Below, piece by piece: positions 1 to 10,884 of a stretch of 64,000 nt of DNA; the stretch's first letter is position 1, and each line of letters starts with the position of its first letter. The DNA is from Melastoma dodecandrum. Its lineage: Eukaryota; Streptophyta; Magnoliopsida; Myrtales; Melastomataceae. The stretch is taken from the NCBI GenBank assembly GCA_029817715.1, contig JARUPY010000190.1, positions 3,968,001 through 4,032,000 on the forward strand, in the 5' to 3' direction. The translations under genes and the position numbers were made by a program. The notes beneath the pieces are model-generated. The model worked only from the letters and a program-made list of their open reading frames with translations, made no database searches and was not told where the DNA came from.

Positions 1-539
1 TCATACACATTTCCATCAAAACGAGAACGAGCAAGAGAGGTACCTGCATCGTCATCTGACTCGGGATGCAGTTCGGCTTCTGAAGTTTCATAGTCCGATT
101 CCACGGCCTCAATTTCCAGAGGGACGCTATGGACAAAGTCATCATCCCTTTCCAGCTCATTCGGGCAGCCTTCAACAGAGTCATCGTCCCTTTCCACCTC
201 AGCCCCTTCTTCAACAGGATCCACATCATTACATTCCTCGCCTTCAACATAGATATCTATCGATTTTGCCTCCAGTAACAGTTTAACCATCTCCACTACC
301 TCAGAATCACTATAAATTTCTACCAAACCTTTTGCCAAACTCTTTCCAGGCCTACCAAACCACATCCTGGTTGGATTATATCCAACTCTATTGACTAAAT
401 TTTTCACGGTAAAATATCCGATTCTATCCACGTCCACATTTTCTATTCTGCATGTTTTCCCACCAAGATAACTTACTCTACGCCTCATACATAGCCTACC
501 GCCCACATGTATAATCAAGTCCCCGCGACTGTCCTCCAT
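1..539 (-). CDS. Mutator-like transposase, PB1-like N-terminal part (partial at edge)
   Basis: An open frame starts at an ATG at 539 (reading left) and stays open for 179 codons to the window edge. It begins MEDSRGDLIIHVGGRL, followed by a beta-rich stretch with FTVKNLVNRVGY and MWFGRPGKSL. This is the layout of the PB1-like domain at the N-terminus of plant MuDR/MULE transposases. An acidic linker with two similar ERDDD segments follows, as is usual before the zinc-finger and transposase core. The core itself would lie left of the window, so catalytic residues cannot be judged. The domain assignment is from memory of the family; the open frame is seen directly. Confidence 0.7.
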   Translation of the reverse strand, partial: MEDSRGDLIIHVGGRLCMRRRVSYLGGKTCRIENVDVDRIGYFTVKNLVNRVGYNPTRMWFGRPGKSLAKGLVEIYSDSEVVEMVKLLLEAKSIDIYVEGEECNDVDPVEEGAEVERDDDSVEGCPNELERDDDFVHSVPLEIEAVESDYETSEAELHPESDDDAGTSLARSRFDGNVY

Positions 540-602
540 TACCTAACAGCAACTTCGACCACGTAACCTCACTATCGGAGACACTCGGGGACTGATGAAG
601 GA

Positions 603-1010
603 TTGGATATCGGGTGGGGGAAGCGGAGGACGTCGGGCGTGAGGGACGCGGAGGACGTCGGGCGTGAGGGACGCGGAGGACGTCGGAGGAAAATGAGGAA
701 CCCAGGGTTGGGGACAGAGGTCGGGGACAGAGGTCGGGGACAGAGGTCGGGGACAGAGATGGGGAGGTCGGGGGTCGGGGACTGAGGAAAATGAGGAGCA
801 GGAGGACGTCGGGCGTGAGGGACGCGGAGGACGTCGGGCGTGGAGGAAAATGAGGATCCCAGGGTTGGGGACAGAGGTCGGGGACAGAGACGGGGAGGTC
901 GGGGGTCGGGAGTCAGGAAAAAGGAGGAGGTCGGGCGTCGGGGGTCGGGGAAAAGAAGGAGGTCGTGGGTCGGGGGTCAGAGGGAAGGCTCAGATCGAAG
1001 GAGGAGATGG
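603..1010. repeat. G-rich minisatellite
   Basis: Tandem, imperfect units built from GGACGTCGGGCGTGAGGGA and GGACAGAGGTCG. The plus strand is strongly purine and G rich. The open frames through it are low complexity (Arg, Gly and Glu only) and are not treated as genes. The long G-runs could form G-quadruplexes. Confidence 0.85.
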
Positions 1011-1324
1011 GGAGAAGAGGGATTTGGGAAATTAGGGTTAGTCGAATTAGGTTTGCCGATTTGGGGATTTTTGGACCTAATTGAAACGATTGGGCATAAT
1101 TGAGGACTATTAGGAGATTAACACTTCTGACGGCTTGGAGATCGACGGAGTTAACGCCACGTAAGCGCCACGTCTGCGCCACGTCAAACGCCGTTTGTTG
1201 GCCGAGTAACGGAGGATACAAAATGATTAACGGAGGAAGTTCAAGATATATGGTGATATTATGTAAACTATAGGATAAATCGGAAAAAATATATATAGTT
1301 CAAGATAAATCGGATAATTTGGCC

Positions 1325-2640
1325 TTAATATAAATATGCTAGTAAATGTCAAAAAAGAAAGAAACAATCACTTAGGCTGTGTTTGGGGGAGGGGGAGGAA
1401 AAGAAAAGAAACGAAAACGCGTTTTTTAAAAAATTCTCTTCCTCCTAAAATTTTAAATTTTCACCCCTTTTTCCTTCTTTTCTTTTCTTTTCCTTTCTAT
1501 TCCTTCGAATCCAAACACGGCATTAGTCTCGCATAAGGGAAATGTAAGTTGTCTCTCTTTTCACTTTATCTTTTCTTATGTCTAAGTGCGTTCGGTCCAT
1601 GTTATTATATTCTGTGTTGTAATTTCATTTTTATAGCACTCGAATGTACTCGTATTATTTCTCTTCTTCTTTTTTTTTTTAATTCAATGAGTTTGTGAAG
1701 TTACGATGCGTTACGATTTATATCATCAACACATTTATTGTCTTAACTTTGACTTTCGTCAGAAGATATTCATGATTAATCAAAATCAAAATAAAAATTA
1801 AAGTTGGTGACAAAATTATATATTAAACTAAGTTATTGACAAAACAGAAAATTAGCTCGGGACAATAAATTAATATTTTGCCTATTTAATTTTATATTTT
1901 AAAAAAACAATTATGAGGATGCCAGTGGTTTTATGCTTGGAGGTACTCTATATATTATTATTAATATTGATACATTATCCGTGACAAAAATTATCTCGAA
2001 GGAAAGAAAAAGTAATACATTAATGGGGGATAGTGGGAGTCGCCATGTTTGACGATGTATGATGGCCGATTTGGCTTTGATAGGTGCGGGGCACATTCAA
2101 TATTTTATGTCACGACACGTTCCATTTTTGGACCCCACATGGCATGAACGTCTTGTCTACGTTCCATTGTGGTATTCATCCTATCTTGACCGACCCGTGG
2201 ACGATCCCGCGACCACCCGTTGCGATGCGGGTCGACCCTGTTCGATATCGCGAAGTCGTGCGAGAGTACCGCTTCGTACCTGGCCGGGTTCCGGGGAAAT
2301 ATCGATCGATGTGTGAGCCAACGGGGGCGGCTTGAGATTACTGACCCTCCTCCTCTTAAGACTGTTGTCCTCGTGAGCCTTTAATGTAGGCGTTATTCCC
2401 ATCTATGTTCATTGGAAGAAAAGTTAGATACATGAGATGATATTAAATTTCAGGTAATTACGGTCGTATGAAAAGGATTATCATTAAAAAAATTAAATTT
2501 AATTTAAGAGAAGTGTCCGGTCTAGTATATCAAGCGCAACGTACTACTCTTTTTATAGCCAATTAATTTTAGAGCGAAATCTCGCCAAATTTGTATATTA
2601 AGATTGATATTTAGGCGTAACAAAAGTTGTCGTGTACGAC
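1325..2640. other. Intergenic, nothing recognised
   Basis: AT-rich DNA with poly-pyrimidine tracts. A GC-richer island at about 2,060-2,400 has short open frames on both strands, none resembling a known family. Promoter elements of the PR-10 gene may extend into the right end. Confidence 0.5.
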
Positions 2641-2658
2641 CCTCGTTACATTTCGTTC

Positions 2659-2666
2659 TATAAATA
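2659..2666 (+). promoter_or_regulatory. TATA box of the PR-10 gene
   Basis: TATAAATA lies 107 bp upstream of the ATG at 2,773. This leaves a 5' leader of roughly 75-80 nt, which is usual for a plant TATA promoter. Confidence 0.75.
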
Positions 2667-2698
2667 GTAGCCATTCCTTAACTCATCTTCTCATCGCT

Positions 2699-2715
2699 CA
2701 CACACACACACACAC
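2699..2715. repeat. (CA)n microsatellite in the 5' leader
   Basis: A run of about eight CA dinucleotides between the TATA box and the start codon of the PR-10 gene, so it is probably transcribed as 5' UTR. Confidence 0.8.
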
Positions 2716-2772
2716 TCCCATCTCTTCCTTCTTACAAGTGTCTAGCCCTTCTACGAGGTTTAGTTGTCGATC

Positions 2773-3339
2773 ATGGGTGTGGTAAGCTACGAGTCCGAGC
2801 ACACCACCTCTATCCCCCCGCAAAAGCTGTTCAAGGCCTTCATCCTCGATGCCGACAACCTCATCCCTAAGGTCCTCCCCGACGCCTTCAAGAGCATCAA
2901 GATCCTCGAGGGCAACGGCGGACCCGGCACCATCAAGGTCATCACCTTCGGCGAAGGTCAGACTAGTTGAATCTTAGCTAAACTCTAGCTGGATCTGTTC
3001 GTGATGATCGTTCGTGAATGTTTTTGTTTTTCTATGATGGCAGGGACTACATACAAGACGACTAAGCATCGGGTGGAAGCCTTGGATGAGACGAGCCTGA
3101 CCTACAGCTACAGCATCATAGAGGGGGACGTGCTGTCTACCGTGCTGGAGAAGGTCACCAACGACATCAAGATCGAGGTGGGCCCCGACGGCGGGTCGCT
3201 GATCAAGACGACCAGCAAGTACTACACGATTGGTGACGCCGAGATCTCGCAGGAGCAGATCAAGAGTGGGAAGGAGAAGGCATCGGCACTCTTCAAGGCC
3301 ATCGAGGCCTACGTCCTCGCACACCCGGACGAGTACTAG
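2773..3339 (+). CDS. PR-10 / Bet v 1-family protein
   Basis: Two exons, 2,773-2,956 and 3,044-3,339, give a 159-residue protein, the normal length for the family (about 160). The 87-bp intron (GT...AG) splits a Gly codon after FGE, the canonical single intron position of Bet v 1 genes. Exon 1 holds the glycine-rich P-loop GNGGPGTIK (residues about 46-54). Exon 2 holds the conserved SYSIIEGD and the C-terminal helix ending AHPDEY. PR-10 proteins are cytosolic, bind hydrophobic ligands such as cytokinins, flavonoids or steroids in an internal cavity, and are often induced by pathogens or abiotic stress. The ATG at 2,773 is chosen because MGVVSYE matches the family start. The frame has no defects and the gene looks functional. 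Confidence 0.95.
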
Positions 3340-3511
3340 TCAAACAAAGAAGGACTGATCTCCGACGAAGCGTGAATCGTTCCGAAAACGGCGTAGTCTG
3401 CTTTCTGTATGGACCTGTGCGTGTCGTGTGGAGTTGGATTGAGAATAAGGGGGAGGACCCTTTTGGTATGTAAAAGAGGAGACTTTTAATGTTTTCGTGT
3501 GCTTCGTTATA

Positions 3512-3517
3512 AATAAA
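3512..3517 (+). terminator. Polyadenylation signal of the PR-10 gene
   Basis: AATAAA lies 173 bp after the stop codon and is followed by an A-rich stretch at about 3,530. It is the likely 3' end signal. Confidence 0.6.
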
Positions 3518-3841
3518 TTTCGCAATGAGAAAAAAACAGCGAACTACTCTTCCATTTTAAGATACGAAGTAAAATAATATCTCGAAATTAAATTTGATAT
3601 CTTCGATTTTTATCTTTCAAAAAACTTTAATTTATAAAATTTAATTTTTTTTTTATTTCTCATATAACGTAATTTTGTAACGAGATAGAAATCGGAAATT
3701 TGTACATATTCCCAAATTACTTGGACAATTTTACAATCATCCTCTGAAAACAAAAGAAAAAACCTAAATTCCAGCCATCCTTGATCGAATTTCTCAACAG
3801 CGGTCAAGATTCGATTTTTCCGATCTCCTCCGCCGAAGCAA

Positions 3842-4153
3842 ATGTCAGGATCATCTGGGTTGTCGATCTCTTTCTCCTCCTCTTCCACATCCCGCGGCGA
3901 GAACCGAAACTATTGCCCTCCCGCGCAGCGCCGCCGGCAGCAGCCGCAGGAGCATCGACATCAGCATCAGCCGACGCAACGGCGTCACTGGGATGATGAC
4001 AATAACAGAAATTATCGCGGGGGTGGTGAGGTTTTGAGGGAGAAGAGGGTCATGGAGTCTCGGAGTTGCTCGGTTTCGGTTGCGGAGCTGAACTTGGATG
4101 GGTTCCTGGATAGTAGTATTATTCCGAGGGTGCGGTTCCAGTATTTTCCCAAG
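3842..4153 (+). pseudogene. DUF789 first exon, partial duplicate
   Basis: Begins MSGSSGLSISFSSSS and ends FQYFPK directly before a GT donor. It is the same exon as the one at 6,987-7,376 with an internal deletion of about 30 codons. Similarity also covers the leader (from about 3,790) and the start of intron 1: TTGGAACTTTGAACCAAAGAT near 4,255 recurs almost exactly near 12,795. After about 4,290 no further DUF789 exon follows; an unrelated membrane-protein gene lies downstream. I read it as a truncated tandem duplication of the 5' end of the DUF789 gene. It has no frame break of its own and could be spliced to something else, which cannot be judged here. Confidence 0.7.
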
Positions 4154-5732
4154 GTAAGGAAGAAATTATTTGGGTGAAGTTCTTGTTTGGTAGGGTTGAA
4201 TTTCGTAGATAAAGGTTAGTTCTTGCCTTGATTGATTTTGGGTATTGGTTCTTTTGGAACTTTGAACCAAAGATGTAGGAAATGTTTGATTCTTAGTCTC
4301 CTCTTTATTGAGAAGTGGGCGAGAGACTTGGCATTTGTTCATCATGCGTCCTAAAACCTATCTGATTCATTACTTCATCCTATTTTTTTTAAATCAGGTT
4401 GATAAATTGGAGAAATTATTTGCTAAAATCAGGTGAGGGAACATTTTTAGCCTGGAATTATGATGAAAAGTGGCGTTATCCTTGGCGTGAGGGGATCAGA
4501 GTACTTTTGTTTCTATTCACTTGAAGAGGAGTTGGTCATTCCTCGCACAGATGCAAGCCATTGTCATTTTACTGATTTGGAGTCTGATTTTCTTTTCTTG
4601 GCTCTTTGAATATGTTGTAGGTCAGCAACGCCACCTGAAGGTTTCACTTCAAATAAAGTAAAGAAGGATTCTCATGGACCTAAAGGTACCGTGAGATGGA
4701 TTGTTTTGTTATTCTTAGAAACAAAATGTCCATGATTCTGAACTGTACTGTCCATGAAAGAGGTAGTTTTCTTCGTTTGAGTTTCTAGAACTTGATAATA
4801 TATGAGGGCTCATGTGCGGAACAATAGCCTGTTTGGTGGAAAGCTAGGTTTCCTTTGGCATCTTTCACACATATGGCTTCTCTGTTTCAACTTGATAGGA
4901 TTACCTCCCTCATACAGTGAGCATATTGGTGATGGATTGAATTTCCCTTAAGTTTGATAGCATCTGCATGCCTTGGGCCATTTATAATGTCAGAACTGTA
5001 TCTACGTTGAACTGAATTGTTGGTACAAATGGTGGGTCATTACCAAAAAATAATATAATAAAAAAGAAAGTAGCATACCACCAAATCATAAGTTTTGAGG
5101 CTAAATCCTAACTTTTTGTGACGAGGGAGGTTTTTTATTCAATTGAATGCTTCTAAGGATTAAATTGAAAAATTACCAAAATTCAAGAATAAATCAGTAA
5201 TTTTTTGCACCTGGAATCAATCCTTGGCTTCCTTCTCTTGACTTCAATTTGGGTTTCTAATCTTGTTCTTCTCTCTGTGTGGATCCATTCTCTTGCTTTG
5301 TTCGGGTTCGATGAAATGCCCGTATCCCTTGGATGGGTGATGTTCTTCTTTTCTTATGAAGCACTGATCGTGTATAGTAGATAGAAGTTTGAGTTATAAG
5401 CTCCTTAGAGTTGATTTTATTGTTGTTGCTTTAGCCCGCGTTTCATTCGCATATGGAGATTGCTCCTTTTGTGGGAATTTTTTCTTCACTCTGTTCACGG
5501 TAATGTCCTTCTGTTAGATGGATTAGCTCAGTTGGTTTTGATGGATGCAGTCTCGATAAAAAGACTAATGTTTGATGTTATTGGAAGTTTTTTTGTTTTA
5601 TGTGATGAAGGGTGTTGGTTGGTACACGATTCATAGGTTTGAAGGTTGCTTATCTTCTTGGGATGGTCTTCCTTTTGGTGTGCTTTGGGGATTGGCCACA
5701 TCAAACCTATGCGAGAAGGTACGTGTGGTTGA
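4154..5732. other. Non-coding stretch between two partial genes
   Basis: Intron-like, T-rich plus-strand sequence. A possible hydrophobic leader exon lies at about 5,640-5,718: the frame encoding GMVFLLVCFGDWPHQTYA is open, while the ATG at about 5,611 is in another frame. It could be the signal-peptide exon of the next gene carrying a frameshift. Nothing else is recognised. Confidence 0.35.
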
Positions 5733-6567
5733 ATGAACCTTGTTGAGTCATGCTCCCGTTTGCTAGGATATCAGGGGTATGTTATGACCATAATAACTTC
5801 CAGGATCGATGATCCAGTTCTGAAAGTGGGGGAGGAGCTACAGGAAGAATCGATGCCTCTTCATGGAGGTTCTCGAATTTATAAATTGGAGGGACATAAA
5901 CCGTATACTTTGTACGAAGTGAAGATATCATATCCGGCTTCTGTATGTAGGCTAAGTTCTGTATGCAATCATCTGAAGCATATCCATTCGAGCTACGTAA
6001 TCTTGTTTCTTCTTTCTGCAGGTACCTGCTTATTTCTCTATACAACTCTGGAAAGGAGATGCGGAGTTGGGAGCAAGTTCAAATAGGAAGCTACTGAACA
6101 CTGAGAAATTAATCTTCAGGACAGATGGTCCTGAATCATTACAGAACCAGGTTCGATCGTCTGGCTGGCCTTTTGATTTATTTCAAGGAAAGCTACATAC
6201 TATGGCACTGATGACTCAGAAAATGTTTTCCAGGGTGCCGTCAAAGTCATGGTAACTGTAGAACCAGAGGGAGTTGTTGCCATTCCTGGGGTGAAGGAGA
6301 GGCAGTCGATCATCTTCAACATAGGTAAGAGTAGTGAAGTAGTTTTGCTTTGGGAGAATTCGGTGACCGACGATCTAACTTCCTGGATCAATGACAGTCT
6401 GCGACGAACTCGTGCTGGGGATCCCCTACAAAGCCTGGTGGGTCGTCAGCTGCGCCGTGCTTTGCTTGACAGCGGCCTTCGTGGCTCCGCGGTTCCTCCC
6501 GTCGTTCTTGTTATCCGAAGGCCCTTCTCCAGGTTCGCCCCGTGAGGATAACTCCAAACGATCTTGA
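5733..6567 (+). CDS. Single-pass membrane protein, 3' exons of an uncharacterised plant family
   Basis: Four exons with consensus borders join in frame: up to 5,942, 6,022-6,150, 6,234-6,324 and 6,398-6,567. The product reads through LLGYQGYVM, GSRIYKLEG, YEVKISYPAS, NRKLLNTEKLIF and VTVEPEGVVAIP. It ends in a transmembrane helix (AWWVVSCAVLCLTAAFVAP) and a short Pro/Ser tail. The layout suggests a secreted or luminal beta-rich domain anchored by one C-terminal helix. I recall conserved plant proteins of this shape but know no assigned function. The true start exon with the signal peptide is uncertain; 5,733 is only the first ATG in the frame of the first recognised exon. The last five introns and exons show no defects. 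Confidence 0.7.
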
Positions 6568-6986
6568 CTACATTCCTTGACACCTTGAATATTTGGCCTC
6601 GTACTGTTGGAAATCTTAGAACAATCATAATGTTAGTTTACATTCAATGGATCCTCAAGTGGAAATCGTATTTAGCAATTCATCCTTTTTCCATATCAGA
6701 ATATTTAATCATGATTAATTGTGGAAATGTAAATTATTGGTAGGGTTCTAAGTTAAAACCACAAAAGGCTATTATTGTTATTATTCGAGCAACATGGGAT
6801 CAGACAAAGGAACTAAAACTGCATACTAAATCTTTTCAGACAAATGTCTAAAATCCTATAATAATAATCCAAATCCCCCAAAATTTCCCCCTTTCCTCCC
6901 CAAAACCACCAATTCTAACCAACCTCGGTCGACTTACTTCCCGATCGTTCAACATTCGATTTTTCCGATCTCATCCGCCGACGCAA
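6568..6986. other. Intergenic, promoter of the DUF789 gene
   Basis: AT-rich spacer between the membrane-protein stop codon and the DUF789 start. The last 30 bp before the ATG closely match the leader of the partial duplicate at 3,810-3,841. Confidence 0.5.
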
Positions 6987-7417
6987 ATGCCGGGATCATC
7001 TGGGTTGTCGATCTCTTCCTCCTCCTCTTCCCGCGGCGAGAACCAGTTCTATTGCCCAACCGCCCTGCGCCACCAGCAGCAGCATCAGCCACCGCAGCGG
7101 CGTCTCCGGGACGATAGCAATAACAGTAATCGTCACGGGGGTGGTGAGTTTCAGAACGGGAATCAGAAGTCCGCCCCTAGGAAGGCGACGTCTTTGACTG
7201 CAGCCTCGAAGAAGGAGGTCGCCGTCGTTGTGTCAGGAGCCACCGGGGGCGATGAGGTGTTGAGGGAGAAGAGGGTAGTGGAGTAGCAGAGTTGTTCGGT
7301 TTCTGTTGCGGAGTCGAACTTGGATAGGTTCCTGGAGAGTACGACTCCGAGGTTGTCGTTCCGGTATTTGCCCAAGGTAAGGAAGAGACTATCTGGGGTA
7401 AATTAATTTTCTTTTGA

Positions 7418-7422
7418 TATTC
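7418..7422. repeat. Target-site duplication, left copy
   Basis: TATTC immediately left of the left LTR, identical to 12,719-12,723. Confidence 0.9.
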
Positions 7423-7728
7423 TGTTACGTTCCTCAGGGATTACGGAAATCAGAGAAGAACAAAGAAGAAGGGCTGATCGGAGAAGAATTACAGTCGAAT
7501 CTCTTATTCAACCATCAAATGCTTGAAGAACACAAGCAAAAATGTACAGAGAAGGAAGTGGAAGATACAACAGAATTCAATTACCCACGACTATCACTGC
7601 AACACTTCTTTTATAGTATGTCTTGTAACGAACTTATGTAAATAACTATCTTTTACAATGAAACAGTATTTCTTCCTTCCACTTTTTTGCTTATTATTCC
7701 AGCTTCCTCCTCCTCTGTCCTCATAACA
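7423..7728 (-). repeat. 3' LTR of the Reina-like element
   Basis: Starts TGTTACGTTCC and ends CATAACA; aligns along its whole length with 12,407-12,718. Confidence 0.9.
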
Positions 7729-7742
7729 ATCCAACCCCCTTA
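7729..7742 (-). promoter_or_regulatory. Polypurine tract
   Basis: On the minus strand, TAAGGGGGTTGGAT directly abuts the 3' LTR. This is the position of the plus-strand primer in LTR retrotransposons. Confidence 0.7.
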
Positions 7743-7948
7743 AAAATGAAGCTTGTCCTCAAGCTTAAGCATTCACTGCTACTCCCTCACCTGTAATTCA
7801 TTCTTAATCTTCTTACCATCCACATACAAATTATCCACCACTATCTTAATTCATGCATTGTCTTCATCCCCTTCTATCCTCACCATCAATTCCTTCCCTT
7901 TTTATGCACAGTTTAATCTTTTCCACCTCCCTTGAAAACAACTTGTCC

Positions 7949-8554
7949 TCAAGTTGTATCAAAATCGAATAATGGATATTTCTTCACCATTTCAGCATAT
8001 GGTTCCCAAGTAGAATCCTGTTGTTCGCCATTAGACCATTGTACCAAAATATACACCGCCCCCAAATCTCCTTCTTTTATCAACTTCCTATCCAAGATCT
8101 TTACTAGTTCAGCTATCAATTGTTGTTGTCCATCCACTTCAGGAACAGAACACACAATAGGTAACGCCCCTTCATGTTTTTTGAGCAAAGACACATGGAA
8201 AACAGAATGAATCTTCACATCTGCTGGCAACCGTAACTTATATGCCACATTGCCAATCTTAGCAATCACTTGAAAAGGTCCAAAATATCGTGGAGCCAAC
8301 TTTGTCGAAGACCTGTAAGCCATTGTTTTCTGTCTGTATGGTTGCAATTTGACATATACAAAATCACCCACTTTAAATTCTTTATCTGTTCTGCCCTTGT
8401 CAGCTTGGCTTTTCATTCGATCTTGAGCTCTGTTCAAATGGAATCGGAGCATCTCAAGACAGTCCTTTCTAGCTCTCAAGGTTCTATCAACTGTTTCCAC
8501 TTTACTATCTCCCAAAACATAATGCAAATGCACAAAGGGAGGCTGACCATACAC
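7949..8554 (-). pseudogene. Integrase C-terminal region and chromodomain
   Basis: A 201-codon frame. It begins at YGQPPFVHLHY, the start of the integrase C-terminal region. It contains FKVGDFVYVKLQPYRQ (the GPY/F-type module) and the linker HSVFHVSLLKKH, and ends with a chromodomain-like segment (VLVQWSNGE replaced here by ILVQWSNGE, then DSTWEPY). Chromodomains of chromoviruses steer integration toward modified chromatin. This piece is cut off from the integrase core by a frame break near 8,560-8,665. Confidence 0.85.
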
Positions 8555-8664
8555 AACTTCATACGGTGTCTTTTGAATAGATGTATGAAATGTGGTATTA
8601 TACTACCATTCCGCTAGAGGAATCCAATTTGCCCATTCCTTTGTTCGTTCACATGTCATATATC

Positions 8665-9237
8665 TCAAATAAGTCTCAAGACATATATCTCAGATTGGCC
8701 ATCCGTCTGAGGATGATAGCTTAATGACATCAAAAGATCAACTTGTTGTATCCGAAAGAGTTCTTTCCAAAAGGTGCTAACAAAGATGCAATCTCGGTCG
8801 GATATTATTGTTCTTGGCATGCCATGGAGTCGAAAAATCTGATCCAAGAAGAGCTGAGCCACGGTTACTGCCGTAAAAGGATGACTTAACAAGATAAAGT
8901 GCGCATATTTGCTCAATCTGTCTACTATGACCATTATAGTATCTTTCCCTAGAGATTTAGGTAGCCCTTCAATGAAATCCATTGAAACATCTGTCCAAAC
9001 GGTTTCAGGTATAGGCAATGGTTGTAATAAACCAGCTTTCTTCCGTAAAAGTGGTTTACATTGCTGACAGCTGCTACAACTTCTAATATAGTTCCTGACA
9101 TCTCTTTTAAGCTTCTTCCAGTAGAACAAAGCAGTAATCCGTTTTTGTAGTTGCTTGCATACCCGAATGGTCCCCTGTGGGTGTATCATGTAATAGTGAA
9201 ATGATCTTCTATCGCAACATCTCATTACAGCTAACAA
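8665..9237 (-). pseudogene. Integrase core
   Basis: Holds the zinc-binding CSSCQQCK segment and the catalytic DDE residues: D in VSMDFIEGLP, D in IISDRDCIF and E in HPQTDGQSE. The frame is lost just after the catalytic Glu, so the core is separated from the C-terminal domain. It would insert retroelement cDNA into the genome if intact. Confidence 0.85.
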
Positions 9238-9358
9238 CCATCTTACCCTTCCGTCTCAATTCTCCTTGACTCTAAGAGTAATGTGGCTTTAGAATTCCAT
9301 TCTGCAACTGCTCAATAAGATGTTTCAGATTATCATCATTCTACCAACTTTCCTGGAT

Positions 9359-10792
9359 CTACAATTTAAGATCTATATTTACTTGAGACAAAATCAATGA
9401 CATAAACTCAAATCCTTGCACCCTGGAAAGTACATCTGCTACAGTATTTTCCTTACCCTTTTTATACACTACTTCATAATCAAGACCAAGCAACTTGGGT
9501 AAACATTTGCTCTGAAAAACAGTGGTTATTTTCTGTTCCAGCAAGTACTTCAAACTGAAATGATCGGTTTTGATCACAAAGTGTCTCCTAGGAAGATATG
9601 GCTTCCATTTTTCTATGGCAAAGACCACTGCCATCAGCTCCTTTTCATATGTTGAACTCCCCTGCATCTTCTGCGAAAAAGCTTTGCTGATATATGCAAT
9701 TGGGTGACCCTTTTGAGTTAAAACAGCTCCCATACCCGTGCCCGAAGCATCTGTTTCAATGATAAATTCCTCAGCAAAATTTGGAAGAGCTAATACTGGG
9801 GCTGTACTCATGGCTTCTTTTAGCTTCTGAAAAGCTGTTGTAGCCGATTGATCCCACCAAAAGGCATTCTTTTTCAACAAATTTGTCAGAGGCTTACTAA
9901 TAAGACCATACCCCTGAATAAACTTTATGTAATATCCAGTCAACCCCAAAAAACCTCTCAATTCCTTCACAGTCTTTGGTTCCGGCCAATTAGTCATAGC
10001 CTTGATCTTGCTTGGATCAGTTTGCACCCCTCTTTCTGATATAACATGCCCCAAATACTCTACTTCTTTAGTGCCAAAAACACATTTGGACATCTTAGCA
10101 TATAAAGTGTTCTGCCGCAGAATATTCAACACAGTTTTGACATGATGCACATGCTCAGTCAAAGTCTTACTATAAATCAAAATATCATCGAAAAATACCA
10201 GAACAAACTTCCTCAGATGCGGCCTGAATATAGAGTTCATAAGGTGCTGAAATGTAGATGGCGCATTGGTCAAGTCAAATGGCATCACCAAGAATTCATA
10301 ATGGCATTCATGAGTACGGAAAGCAGTCTTTGGTATATCTCTTGGTGCCATTCTGATTTGCCAATATCCAGATCTTAAGTCAATCTTCGAGAATATGGTT
10401 ACTCCATGAAGTTCATCAAGTAATTCCTCAATAATTGGCATAGGGAACTTGTCTTTCACTGTATTCTTGTTGAGCTCCCTATAATCGATACATAACCTCC
10501 ATGATCCATCCTTCTTCTTTACCATCACTATAGGAGAAGAGAAAGGGCTCCAGCTTGGCCTGATAACACCTGCTGCAAGCATTTCATTCACCATATTTTC
10601 AATAGCTTCTTTCTGGACAACTGGGTACCTATAAGGACGCACGTTGATAGGCGAAATCCCTTCTTTCAGATGAATTGGATGATCATGTACCTTGTGCGGC
10701 GGCAGATTAGTTGGTTCCTTAAAGATGTCTTCAAATTCTTGCAAAAGCTTCTGTAACTCAGGATACACCAGACCTTTAGCTTCGTTACACAC
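9359..10792 (-). pseudogene. Reverse transcriptase and RNase H
   Basis: A 477-codon open frame. The RT fingers and palm include VRPYRYP, MVKKKDGSWRLCIDYRELN and the catalytic VFFDDILIYS box. RNase H follows with ETDASGTGMGAVL, YEKELMAVVFA and TDHFSLKYL. It is the longest intact domain block of the element. It lacks a start of its own, since it was part of a gag-pol polyprotein, and is separated by frame breaks from protease and integrase. Confidence 0.95.
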
Positions 10793-10884
10793 TTCTGCAG
10801 CTTGTTTAACAGAAATCGCAAATAGTTATACAGAATTTGACCCTTTACAAACAATTCCTTTCAGCTCTTTTTCATTCATCCAGT

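Larger units (their letters stand above)
1..1324 (-). mobile_element. Mutator-like element (MULE), terminal part
   Basis: The transposase frame points left. The sequence to its right ends in an AT-rich tail finishing with ATAATTTGGCC at 1,314-1,324. The reverse complement, starting GGCCAAATTATC, is shared by a second terminus-like sequence at 15,138. The 603-1,020 minisatellite lies between the gene and this terminus. The other end and the target duplication are outside the window, so the boundary is inferred. Confidence 0.5.

Noticed and set aside
603..1221. Open frames of 60-102 codons through the G-rich minisatellite, both strands
   Set aside because: Composition is only Arg, Gly, Glu and a few others (or their antisense), dictated by the repeat; no family resemblance.
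2059..2402. Overlapping 73-85 codon frames in a GC-richer island
   Set aside because: Three overlapping frames on two strands, none with a recognisable motif or splice context.
2974..3324. 116-codon minus-strand frame under PR-10 exon 2
   Set aside because: Exact antisense shadow of a well-supported coding exon and of part of its intron.
3781..3996. 71-codon plus-strand frame rich in Ala and Ser
   Set aside because: Alternative frame of the DUF789 exon 1 copy at 3,842; the correct frame is fixed by MSGSSGLSIS.
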